Positions 45,288-54,366 of a stretch of DNA of 64,000 bases are shown in pieces. The DNA is taken from the NCBI GenBank assembly GCA_977006965.1, contig OZ345371.1:868001-932000 (forward strand), in the 5' to 3' direction. Position numbers and translations under genes: made by a program. Source of the stretch: Phymatolithon calcareum. Its lineage: Eukaryota > Rhodophyta > Florideophyceae > Hapalidiales. The notes below the pieces were generated by a model. The model did not search any database, was not told where the DNA came from, and saw nothing but the letters and a program-made list of their open reading frames with translations. Each line of letters starts with the position of its first letter. The first letter of the stretch is position 1.

Positions 45288-46609
45288 ATGTCACGAGAAA
45301 AAGACCCGCGCCGAGTGGTCGGCGCGTCCGTACACACTAAGGCAACATCAGTGACCAGTCTCGCAGAGTGTTGCAGGCTCTATGGAGCCTTTTCCAAGTC
45401 AAAAAAGGTGAACGACACAGTTCTGGAGGTACTATTGAATGAAATCAATGGGCGCGCAAGCACATCGCTTCGCGTGAAATGGGTCCTAGTTCAGAAACCG
45501 ACTGAGAAAACTAAGATTAAGACACTCAAGATTGTTAACATCAAGGCAGGAAAGGTTGACGAAGGTTCTCCGTCCTCTCGAATGCTTGTATCAAGTCTCA
45601 GCACGCAGAACTCTGCACCACAAAATCCGGCTTACAGTACTCGTGGTCGTCCGTCTTCTTCGCCAAATGCCAGTTTATTGTCCCCAGTCGCAACCACAAG
45701 CTCTCCAAAACGGCACACAAGCTTCGATACAACCCTCAGAAGCTATGGACGCCCTATACCAGGCACTCTCGCCTACGCCATGCAAGGCTCTTGGGACCAG
45801 GTGTCGCAAGAGGAAGTAGATGTCATCACATCCGACCGAGAACCCAACGATATTGCTCATGGGGTGCCATGGTACGAGCGACAAGTTCTATGCCCGATTG
45901 GAGGACGAATTCCACGTCAGTTCTGGACAGTTCGCACTCCACATGGAGATTTTATATCGGAAAATGGTGGTATTGGGCATCACACGCCCTATGATTGCTT
46001 TATGACCATGTTTCCGCAAGGTCACCTTCGAAAAATAGCAGCATGGACGTCCGCGAAGCTGAAATGAATCGCGCGAAAAGAGACTACGGTCACAGAGCTG
46101 ATTAAGTTTTTCGGAATCCTCGTCCTCATGACAAGATTTGAGTTCAGCGCTAAGACAGATCTATGGCAGACTACCAGGCGATTTGTGTGGTTGACAGCTG
46201 GCTTTTATTCTCCGATGCGCATGCAGAGTATCAGGATCACATGACGCAACGAAGGTATTATGAAGTGCTGGCCGAGCAACTCATCGATAACTCGTTCGAT
46301 TCGCGTCATACTCGTCGCCGCTCAACCACTCCTGAACGTATTTTTGTCTCCGGGAGCGGTGTTGGAACCCACTTAACCCCCACGAGAAAGAAAAGGAAGA
46401 CTGCGGATGGCATGATGACTAATTTTGCTTCGCAAAAGAACTGCAGGGTCTGCAAAGTCAAGAAGACAACGCTGGTGTGCTCATCATGTAACAGGCTAGA
46501 AGGTGCAGCAATATTCATTTGCGGTACGTCTACTGGCAGGAATTGCTTCGCGAAGCATGTGGAAGACATCCATGAGCTTGACGCTTTTGATGTGCCCGAT
46601 AGTGAGTAG
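45288..46609 (+). pseudogene. piggyBac-like transposase, internally deleted, copy 2
   Basis: Starting from the ATG at 45288 (MSREKDPRR), the frame is open to a TGA at 46065-46067 and continues in frame after it. In order: an N-terminal domain (VVGASVHTKATSV, RLYGAFSKSKKVN, KTLKIVNIKAGK), a Ser/Pro-rich linker, a middle region (LRKIAAWTSAKLK) and the opening of the piggyBac domain (TELIKFFGILVLMTRFEF, about 46100). At about 46165 the frame jumps to a late segment (VVDSWLLFSDAHAEYQ) and a C-terminal Cys-rich domain: CRVCKVKKTTLVCSSC, then CFAKH, the zinc-binding tail typical of piggyBac. About 250-300 residues with the catalytic aspartates are absent, so it cannot transpose itself. Known family role: cut-and-paste transposition in the nucleus. 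Confidence 0.8.
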
Positions 46610-46642
46610 CTTTCATGCGCAAAAATTAAATGATTTTCGTTA

Positions 46643-46676
46643 CCTCAATTGAGGGAAAAGTGCCCCTCAATTGAGG
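46643..46676. repeat. Subterminal palindrome pair, right
   Basis: CCTCAATTGAGG at 46643-46654 and 46665-46676, mirroring the left pair. Confidence 0.7.
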
Positions 46677-46702
46677 AAAAATTTCAGTAAACTAGACACT
46701 AG

Positions 46703-47420
46703 GAGAGAGAATAAATCTGAATTATTCGAAAAAATACGATTTCTTCAATTCTATATAACTCGTAATTCCGATTCAAGAACATTTGCTGTTCGAAATTAGA
46801 GGGCTTCAGACGCTTTCGATAATCTGACAGCGCATGTCCAGCTTTGGAAAAGAGTTGTTCACATATACTTGAGTTGGAAAAAATGAAACAGATATCAATA
46901 TAAGTTGAATCGCTGTAACCCCGTATTCGAATTCTCTTCAATGCACGGGCCGCAAATGACTCAGGCTCTTGTTTCTTGGTCGATTCAGCAGCTGCATGTG
47001 GACGTTTAAAATCTTGAGCGGCTAGCTTTTCTTGTGTATTTAGTTTGGTATACCTTTTCAGCATAATATAGGTGGAGTACCATCTGGTCTCATTGCAACC
47101 TAAAGCACACAAATGAGTCAATTCAACATGAAGAGTGAGCAGCTCCATGTACTTGGTAAAGTTCTTCGGAGAGATAGAGTCATAGCGCAAGTGCTGCATG
47201 ATAGCATGATTGTCGATTACAGAAAATGGAAAGGAACCAGTTATGACAAAGTCCAGTACGCCATGGACTTGCACAATGTTTTGAGAAAAACGTTACTCAC
47301 GAATTTCGTGCAGCCAGAGCCTTTAACATTGTTGCATGACTAGTTCAGAGAGCCTCTCAGTTTCTGGCCTTGTAAAGTCGAAAGAAAGACTATTTCGAGT
47401 CAAAGTTGTTGGTGCCGAAT
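46703..47420 (-). pseudogene. hAT transposase remnant, internally deleted
   Basis: The minus-strand frame 47274-46699 joins an N-terminal hAT motif (LDFVITGSFPFSVIDNHAIM) to a distal one (CNETRWYSTYIMLKRYTKL) and the dimerisation domain (SSICEQLFSKAGHALSDYR, KRLKPSNFEQQMFLNRNYEL). The spacing is too short: most of the catalytic domain between them is missing, yet the frame remains open for 191 codons. Sequence from 47420 to 47275 is probably the decayed N-terminal continuation. By family it would have been a cut-and-paste transposase making 8-bp duplications. Its 3' flank is occupied by piggyBac-like element 2. Confidence 0.8.
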
Positions 47421-49029
47421 GTAGATGCACCAATGTCCGATTGAAAGAAGAGTCCCGCCAAAGTTGGTACCAGAACGGTACAGAATACTGAAACATAATT
47501 CAGAGTACTGGCATAAAACAACTCAGGTTTGCATCTTGGACGAATAAATAATCCCGCCAGAAAGCCAGGAAAAATAAATCGAGAATACTGAATAAAAGAA
47601 TAACCCAGAATACAATTTTACTATCCTTATCTATGGTTGGGAACAACATTGCTACACAGAGAAGTTTCTGAGACCCAAACTGGTCTGTTGTCTGTAAATC
47701 TGGCCGTGAGAGCTTGTAAAGTGAAAACATAAAATTTCCACTATGAAAAACAGCATTTCGTTGCCACTAATCTGAGAAACGATCGCGCAGTGTCGCTAAT
47801 CCTGAAGGCGAATCTTCAGTGTAAGTAAAGAAACTCGATAAGAAAGACTTGTGCTCTTCGGCAAAAGTTGCCAGGATTTCAGAAGCGACAACAATCCACT
47901 TGGCTATGACAACGGTTTGACAATGCTTTGTCTTCGATGCATAAGTACTCGTCATGTGACCGAATTTTCGAAACAAAAATGAACCGGTCGTTGAGGAAAA
48001 TCGTGAACAAAAAATTAAGGAGACACCTAAAGTTGCTATGAGTATGATCTAAAAATTGAACTGATAATATACTGTTCCGCATCTTATAGCAACTTAATTT
48101 AATTGGAGCTCTAGTTCTCCTCCGGAAAGTTCTGCTCTGAATTAGATTTAATTGCTCGTTCAGAGCTAATAATCACACCTGCATTTCTGGGAGAGCTTTG
48201 CCATTGACCACGGAACACTGCTGCAAAAGTTTTAAACATTCTTCTTCTCGCGGTTTATCCAAGTTATGGGCCTGTTCGACTTTGTCGTGATTAAACACTC
48301 ACACATCTAAACATTATCATACAACCCGATGTACATCATATAGATTCTGAGAATTTTGTGCACAACACCCGGGACTTGCAAAACGTGGACTCAGCAAGAC
48401 GTATAACTCTTTGCCAAATTTTGAGCAGGTGATTAGACTTTTCAATAATCATGTCCGGAACAATGAACATTTCTAGCATATTCTGTAATTTTTCGTGGCA
48501 CAGTCGAACCGATTCGAAGATTAGTGACACTGAGGTGCCATTTTTGGAAATAGTGATACCAGCGAAATGTTTCTCAGATTCGTGTTACTGACGTGTTATT
48601 TTTCAAAATACTGACACTGTAATATCTTTTTCGCAATTGGTGACATGGACGAGGGAAACAGGGACAGTGAAAATATGCGACCTTATGCTTTCAGAAGAAG
48701 AACAAACGTTTAAACATCGCATTGCATTCTAAGCTGCGGTGTGTGCCCGTAAATATAATGTATTATCTCCTTCAGTGATTGAACCCACACCCTGAAACAT
48801 ATGAAGAAAGGAAGATTTTTGTTACCACTGCATCTGCTGACGCTTAGAACAATTTTCCTAGGGCTAAAGATTTTGGCTGGATTCCGTCTTTGGTTGAATT
48901 TCTTTTCGTTCTAGTGCAACGCGATTCAGTGGACTACGAAAAGCCACATCTGGTCTCTTCTGGGACGTCGAGGTGGAAAATTACTCCCCGGTCCTGTGAC
49001 ACGCTGTGTTTTCAAGTTGTTTTCATGTA
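47421..49029. other. AT-rich unassigned stretch
   Basis: No recognised gene. A weak degenerate repeat with GTGACACTG / TTACTGACGTG / ATACTGACACTG words and T-rich spacers lies at 48520-48655. Part of the left side could be remnant hAT sequence. Confidence 0.4.
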
Positions 49030-49560
49030 CTACTTGTCCACATGCTGGAACATCGTTAAGAGCTCGTCGAGTGCTCTCTTAGTCCAGGCGCTGTCCTCTT
49101 TGGAGAGTCTGTCCTTTGCGAGCCCTCTCAAACATATTCCACGTGTCACAGTACACGATAAGCAGGCCTGGAAATTGATGAGATCTTCTTTCTTTCTTTC
49201 TTTCTTTATTGCAGATAACGTCAATTTTTAAGTTAACGCCTAAACTTGCTCTCGAGCAAGTTCTCTTCGTTCAAATATTGGATTATCGCTACGGGTTTCT
49301 CTCTGCACAGATCTTCTACCGTTTTGCTCCGAACTCTGCGGATGAATTTCCGTCGACTAACAGCCCGACCCGAACAATGTAAGATCATATGTTCCACAGT
49401 TCCTTCACAACATACGGGCATTTCTTGCACATTGGGTCGTGAGGAAGTGGCTCATTCTCGTTGTGTCCATGGTGAAAGCTGGCGACGATTGGACAGCAAT
49501 TAGTTATGAGCTGGTTGAGTATTACCTCAGCCCGTCTATGTGAGATGTGTAGGTCTTCCG
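49030..49560 (-). pseudogene. Tail of a different LINE with a C-terminal Cys/His motif
   Basis: Reading right to left, a segment (AEVILNQLITNCC, then HDPMCKKC) shifts frame into PVCCEGTVEHMILHCSG and RKFIRRVRSKTVEDL. The pattern C-x2-C...TVEHMILHC is the Cys/His motif that follows the RNase H region in several LINE clades. Families A and B in this window lack it, so this is another lineage. Only the C-terminus is present; the frame 49224-49030 is the last part and contains a CTTT microsatellite. Confidence 0.6.
49186..49207. repeat. CTTT microsatellite
   Basis: A short uninterrupted tetranucleotide tract near the 3' part of the LINE tail. Confidence 0.7.
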
Positions 49561-49699
49561 GGAGTGATCTTCAATTTGCCCACTGAATTCCGGAGAAACA
49601 TCACTTTCAACTCATTCTGGACATCGGTTCTAGACTCTTAATCCTATAGGCAAGCAATTTGGTCCTGTTGAACAATACGTCCCTGAAAATTTGTACCAC
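49561..49699. other. Short unassigned spacer
   Basis: Possibly upstream sequence of the LINE tail; no motif. Confidence 0.3.
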
Positions 49700-50450
49700 C
49701 TATGCTTGCTGTCGAGACTCAGCATGGGGACTAGAGATTATTTGTAGTATTCCCCTTGGACGAGCAAGACATAGGAAGCCTGGTCATATAAAATTCACGC
49801 AGCACTTATTGTGTGTACTGCAATAAAAATTATTCGACTGATTTCATGGATTGTTTTCGTGTTCACTGGAAACGCAAATGTATATCCAAGCTGGGCGACG
49901 AATTTGGTGGAGGAGAAATGACATAAAAGCTCGCTGGGAGTACCTCACTGCGAGGGAACCCAAGCATCAAGAAGAAATAAGAACCACTCACGAGTTCAAG
50001 CGTGAGATAGTGCGGATAATACCGAGCGACGGAGAAGGTGTGTTGAACTCGTCGTGGACACAGCTATCGATTCATAGACCCTTTGGGCACTACAATCGTC
50101 GAACCGATTGTCCTTCACAGATGCTACCTTTTGTCCGTAAATCTAGGATGGCAACTGCTGATATCAACTCCACCATCTCCCGGACAAGGAAAAGTTGGAT
50201 TCGCGTAACATCAGGCTGATATTTGACTACACTATCTGGCTCTCTGAGAAAACTTGGCAACATCATATCAGGAAGCTCTCTTATCAAGTGCTTACACCAT
50301 TGTTGCGAAATTTCAGTTTCGAGCTTGTTATTGAGACGGGCTAGGGTTACTCGAAACGAGCAACTTAGTAGTTGTCACACACTTACACACACGACTGGGA
50401 TTACTCGCGATGAGCAAAGTTGGACCAAGTATGTTCACTTTGAGGTTTAA
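49700..50450 (-). pseudogene. Copia gag-like remnant, copy 2
   Basis: On the minus strand 50287-50090 reads DVTRIQLFLVREMVELIS followed by AVAILDLRTKG, which resembles the helix and loop before the LxSLP motif of copia gag proteins. The DNA shares long blocks with 27450-28200 in the same orientation (for example CAGCTATCGATTCATAGACC against CAGCTATCGATTC-like sequence there, and GTCGAGACTCAGCATGG in both). Both copies are broken; assignment to copia is by pattern only. Confidence 0.45.
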
Positions 50451-51481
50451 GGTCAAGGACCTTTTCCCTCGGTATCTTTGTGAAGAAAACGTAGATGGTT
50501 GTTTTCTTACTTGCTTACCGATCTCCATTGATGGATTCGTTCGATGGCTTTTATAGTGCTCTGTGAAAAGCACAAGGAAATCAAAATATCGCCTAAGCTT
50601 ACGTGGCGCTCAAACTCCGTTCCCTACAATAGGTATGTGTAAGATTAGATAAGTCGTAGATTCGGTGAAATAGGGAAATGTACCTCAGAACCCGTATGCC
50701 CCCCTTTCGAATCGATGGAACACAGATTCGTGTCACCATAGAAAAGCGTTCGTGCTGCCGAATCAATGGCTTCCTTTTGCTTCTGAATCTCACTTCGATG
50801 ATTACCAGCATTCATCATGTCTCCTCTCTCAAGTCTTCTTCATTGACACCCATTCGCTTTTATCGATTTTGTGAACAAATGCATCAACTGGACTGGTCAA
50901 CAGCTCTGAACCTGGACTTGACTTGTCCTGGCAATTGAGGACGTGTTAATGAGCGCAGAGTGACACTTGCTTCCTGTTTGACTGAATTAATATTGCTAAG
51001 TCGCCTGTGCTAACTGCATTTCAAAAAACCACCTTGCCAGTAGGATCATATTTTCTCATTAGTAGTGCATTCTCTCAGCTACGAATATGACCGATTTTTC
51101 AAATAATCATACCAATATTGGGTACATTCAGAAATTATCAGATAGTCAGATCTGTTCATCAGTCGACGTGTGGTAATTAAATGGATTTATTGAGAATGTA
51201 CCATGTGTTCCAGCTGGAGAAACGTCGGCATCATTCGAGGCATATTCTATTAGCATTGAAAAATCAGCTTCCGTAATCGAAATTACATATATTCACACCA
51301 ATGGCTCTAACCACCTCAATCTTTTCTGCCGGGGTCCATAAAGTCTTTAAGATTCTGTTGAGTGTTCCAACTGCCCATGACCCTTGACGGCCCATTTCTT
51401 CAATTAGCTTCCATCGGTTTCTCGAAAAATGAACTATAAATCACCTTGAACAAAGAATTCTGAATCGTCTTTCTTTTATCT
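50451..51481. other. Unassigned stretch
   Basis: No gene recognised on either strand. It may include a decayed LTR or leader of the gag-like element on its left. Confidence 0.4.
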
Positions 51482-51698
51482 TTACTTTTTTTTTTCCTTT
51501 CAAGTTTATTTAAAAGCCCCACAGACTTCCGAAGATATGGGCAAGGCTTCCTCTGGTGCTACCTACCTTTGTGTAGCTCACAAAACGTTCACTAGAATCG
51601 CAGACGGGAAAACTTAGGACTCAAAGTAGTCCTATCTCAGTCCTCTACGGGATTGTTGGTGCTTGGACTCGACCACTTTTTGCCTTGCATTCTGCGGA

Positions 51699-52715
51699 TT
51701 AATACAGGCCTTCTTCGTTCTCCATGCGTTCTATGAGTGTCTTGCTAAATAGTAAGAGCTCATCTAGCGCCTTTTCTGTTTCCAGTCGTTTTTCTCCTTC
51801 GAGTTCGTACCCTGCTAGCGTGCGTTCAAGGGTCTCCATATGCTCTCTGGCTCTGGTGCCGAATTCTTCAGTCATACTTGTTTTTGACACCTGTGGGAAT
51901 CTGCCACAGGCATACTGCAGTGCGAGTTGTCTGTGTTTCACCTTGGGGAACTTGAGGATTGCTGGCAATTCTCTTGTTTTGTCGTATGGTATCTTTCTTT
52001 TCCGCTTCGATTCTAGGCGGTCTCCTTCCATTTCCAGAAATTTCGATCGAAGTGCTTGCGACGATTGGTTTGCTTGGATATGCTTTACCGCTTCACCGAA
52101 CGGCTCTCTGGTCTCCATCGCGGCGATATCTTTCTTCGTGTACTGCCATTCATCGTTGTTTCTTCTTTCTGGCACTTCCTTTGAATACATACGTTCTTTC
52201 GCCTTGTTCCTTCTCAGCATTTTGAAGGCCAACATTTCTCGTCGATGTGCGGCCGCCTGGATCCGGCACAGGAGACGGAGCCTATCCGTCCTTCCTCGGG
52301 CCAGTGGCCCGAATACTTGATTGAAGAATGTTGCTTCTACTTCCTTGACGGCATTTTGTACGTCTTCTGTCCAGGGCGTTAAGTGCATTGCGTACTCCCA
52401 GCGTGGCTGTACTAGTGCCTTGTATATCTGAATACACTTCTGTATACTCAGCCCTTTCTTGAACACTCCCAGTGTACGCAACTCGTACACGGCCGTCCTT
52501 GATTTCTTTAGTCGTTGCATCATTAACGTATCTGTAACTCCTCCGGGGTCTAGGTATACTCCAAGGTACGTGACCTCCGGAACTTGTGCTAGCACCTTGT
52601 TCGCTAGCTTGAATGTCTTGCCCCATGTTTCTTCTGATTCGAGGACTTCGCTTTTCCCTTGTTTAGTGTTCCAAGTCATCTCTCGCTCTTGTGCCCATTG
52701 GGTAGCTATATCCAA
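51699..52715 (-). CDS. LINE family A ORF2, C-terminal part (338 residues)
   Basis: This frame continues the reverse transcriptase after the frameshift: DIATQWAQEREMTWNTKQGK and VTYLGVYLDPGGVTD form the thumb region, followed by RLRLLCRIQAAAHRREMLAF, then a Lys/Arg/Glu-rich domain (KERMYSKEVPERRNND) and the conserved C-terminal block HRQLALQYACGRFPQVSKTS, with a closing helix (KALDELLLFSKTLIERM). No RNase H or zinc motif is present. Decayed copies of the same domain occur at 7331, 26361, 31500 and, in A' form, 13577. The initial Met is not a natural start; the sequence is a continuation of the upstream frame. Confidence 0.85.
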   Translation of the reverse strand: MDIATQWAQEREMTWNTKQGKSEVLESEETWGKTFKLANKVLAQVPEVTYLGVYLDPGGVTDTLMMQRLKKSRTAVYELRTLGVFKKGLSIQKCIQIYKALVQPRWEYAMHLTPWTEDVQNAVKEVEATFFNQVFGPLARGRTDRLRLLCRIQAAAHRREMLAFKMLRRNKAKERMYSKEVPERRNNDEWQYTKKDIAAMETREPFGEAVKHIQANQSSQALRSKFLEMEGDRLESKRKRKIPYDKTRELPAILKFPKVKHRQLALQYACGRFPQVSKTSMTEEFGTRAREHMETLERTLAGYELEGEKRLETEKALDELLLFSKTLIERMENEEGLY

Positions 52716-54097
52716 TAGTCCTTGCAGTGCCGCGAGGGTGATTTAGCAGAGAGAAGAACATCGTCTGCGAAGAGGATAGCGGGTACTTCAGCCCAGGTTT
52801 TTGATGCCCGGCTCATTCGTTCTGCGAATTCATCCATGAAGATGTTGTAGAGGCTTGGACTGAGAGGGGACCATTGTGGGACTCCCCTGTCCACTAGAAA
52901 CCAGTTCCTGTTCGCATCACCAATTGTTGCTACCCAGGATGGTGTCAAGAACGCCTCTGCCATTGCGCAGATCTCCTTGGGCAGTACGTGTCTCATTCTG
53001 TTCACCAGGTGTACTCTCGGTACTGTGTCGTAGGCAGCCTTAAGGTCCAGTACTGCTACACATCTCTGATCCTCTTTTAGTAGCTCAGTAGCTCTTAGGA
53101 TGGCCAGTTCAGTGCTCTTCCCCTTTTGGAACCCAAGCTGATACCAGTGGTTTGCGTATACTGTGCGCAGCTTCATATCGATAGCTGTCTCAATAATCTT
53201 CCTTGCGTGGCTCAGCAAAGAAATCGGTCGGTAGTTTCCGGGGTCCTCATGTGCCCCCTTCTTGTGTATTGGGACGAGGAGCGCTTTCTGCCAGTGCAGA
53301 GGCGTGTCTCCACACCTCCCGCAGCCCTCCCACAAGGCTGTAAGCACTTCGGCGTTGAGCGATATATCGACTTTTAGCATTTCAGCCTTCACCTCGTCTA
53401 AGCCTGGTGCCTTTCCGTTTGGTGCTTTACGGATAGCCGCTTCAATTTTTGTCCTCATGTCCTCTGTACAGGAGAATTTTCTTAGTCCGGGTTGCCACTT
53501 TTCGGTGCTATGGCATGTCGCTGAGATATAGGCTGAGAATTTCGCGCAATTCATGGGGCTTCCTGTCATCTCGTTTCTTAGCTTTCTTCTTCGAATTTTC
53601 TTTTTCATCTTGGCAAGTTGCTTCAAAGCCGCTGGTCCATCCTTCTCCTCGAGCTCGGCGATGTATTCTTGATACTGCTCTTTCTTCTTCTTGTTCACCA
53701 AGGTTCTGATTTGGTACTTACACTCGTGGTAACGGGCCCAGTCTTCCGGTGATTGGGATGATCTGGCTTTCCGGTATAGTTTCTTCCGATTCAGTGCCAT
53801 TTTGTCAAGCTCTGTATTCCAAAATGACTTATAGCGTGCCGGTGTGCGTTTTCTAGTTCTCCACGGATCACACCAGGTTTTAACAAGTCTCTTGTACCCC
53901 TGGTGTAGATCTCTTGCATTTTTGCACTTTTTGAGGTCTTCGATGACTCCGGGAATGCCTTCTTGGTACTTAAGAAGCGCGAATTCTTTCTTCGATTCTT
54001 TTCTTGACTTTCCTCCTAAGTCCAAAATCTCCCTGTAGATATCGGATACCGATTCGGGGGAGATACTTCCCTTGAGGTCCTCAATGAGACTACGCAT
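52706..54097 (-). CDS. LINE family A ORF2, linker and reverse transcriptase (463 residues)
   Basis: Domains in order: an Arg/Lys-rich linker after the endonuclease (SPESVSDIYREI, GIPGVIEDLKKC, residues 1-170), then the reverse transcriptase: GLDEVKAEMLKVD, NYRPISLLSHARKIIETAI (about 275-295), GFQKGKSTELAILRATE, VLDLKAAYDTVPRVHL (catalytic A), DRGVPQWSPLSPSLYNIF and the active-site box ILFADDVLLSAKSPS (about 440-455). All catalytic aspartates are intact. The frame ends two codons after a 2-base insertion (or 1-base deletion) at about 52735; correcting for it, the paralogue at 25890 shows the continuation. It encodes the enzyme for target-primed reverse transcription; as it stands it is inactive by truncation and frameshift. 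Confidence 0.9.
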   Translation of the reverse strand: MRSLIEDLKGSISPESVSDIYREILDLGGKSRKESKKEFALLKYQEGIPGVIEDLKKCKNARDLHQGYKRLVKTWCDPWRTRKRTPARYKSFWNTELDKMALNRKKLYRKARSSQSPEDWARYHECKYQIRTLVNKKKKEQYQEYIAELEEKDGPAALKQLAKMKKKIRRRKLRNEMTGSPMNCAKFSAYISATCHSTEKWQPGLRKFSCTEDMRTKIEAAIRKAPNGKAPGLDEVKAEMLKVDISLNAEVLTALWEGCGRCGDTPLHWQKALLVPIHKKGAHEDPGNYRPISLLSHARKIIETAIDMKLRTVYANHWYQLGFQKGKSTELAILRATELLKEDQRCVAVLDLKAAYDTVPRVHLVNRMRHVLPKEICAMAEAFLTPSWVATIGDANRNWFLVDRGVPQWSPLSPSLYNIFMDEFAERMSRASKTWAEVPAILFADDVLLSAKSPSRHCKDYWI

Positions 54098-54366
54098 TCG
54101 TTCCTTGATTTCATTTTTCCTTTGTGTGTCATCTCGGTCTCTTACACTGATTGGTCGCTTATACTGGTTCGGGTCACGAACTTGCCGGCTTCGAAGGCGC
54201 GTACATACAGGCCTGTGCTGTGTAGCCCCTGTCCATATGTCCTCTGTAGATTTTGGCGCGGATATTGTTATTCCTTTTGTGACGAAGAAGTCGATATTCC
54301 TGCTTGGTACAGTATACTATTCTTGGTGAAAGTAATTTTCCTGATGGGGAGCTCTTTTTTGCCTCT

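Larger units (their letters stand above)
45061..46698 (+). mobile_element. piggyBac-like element 2, perfect 13-bp inverted repeats, flanked by CTAG
   Basis: Ends are TGTCTAGTTTACT at 45061 and its exact reverse complement ending at 46698, with CTAG immediately outside both (45057-45060, 46699-46702). Two CCTCAATTGAGG palindromes follow inside each end (45079-45090 and 45098-45109; 46643-46654 and 46665-46676). The insert carries a transposase remnant and is 1,638 bp, short for an autonomous piggyBac element. It sits at the 3' end of a hAT remnant. Confidence 0.9.
51482..54330 (-). mobile_element. LINE family A, best-preserved copy, 5'-truncated
   Basis: Starts near 54330 within the end of the endonuclease (NIDFFVTKGITIS, then TGATQHRPV), and continues through a 463-codon and a 338-codon frame separated by one frameshift at about 52735. 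The 3' UTR ends GGGGCTTTTAAATAAACTTGAA and an A-rich tail (51482-51515). 5' truncation is typical of LINE insertion. The right neighbour is an unrelated LINE fragment. Confidence 0.9.

Noticed and set aside
45057-46702. TTAA target site for the piggyBac-like element
   Set aside because: No TTAA lies next to either end; CTAG does, and the empty-site comparison for the other element supports CTAG.
51724-52320. 198-codon plus-strand frame
   Set aside because: It lies antisense to the LINE family A C-terminal domain and has no motif of its own; it mirrors the codon bias of the sense gene.
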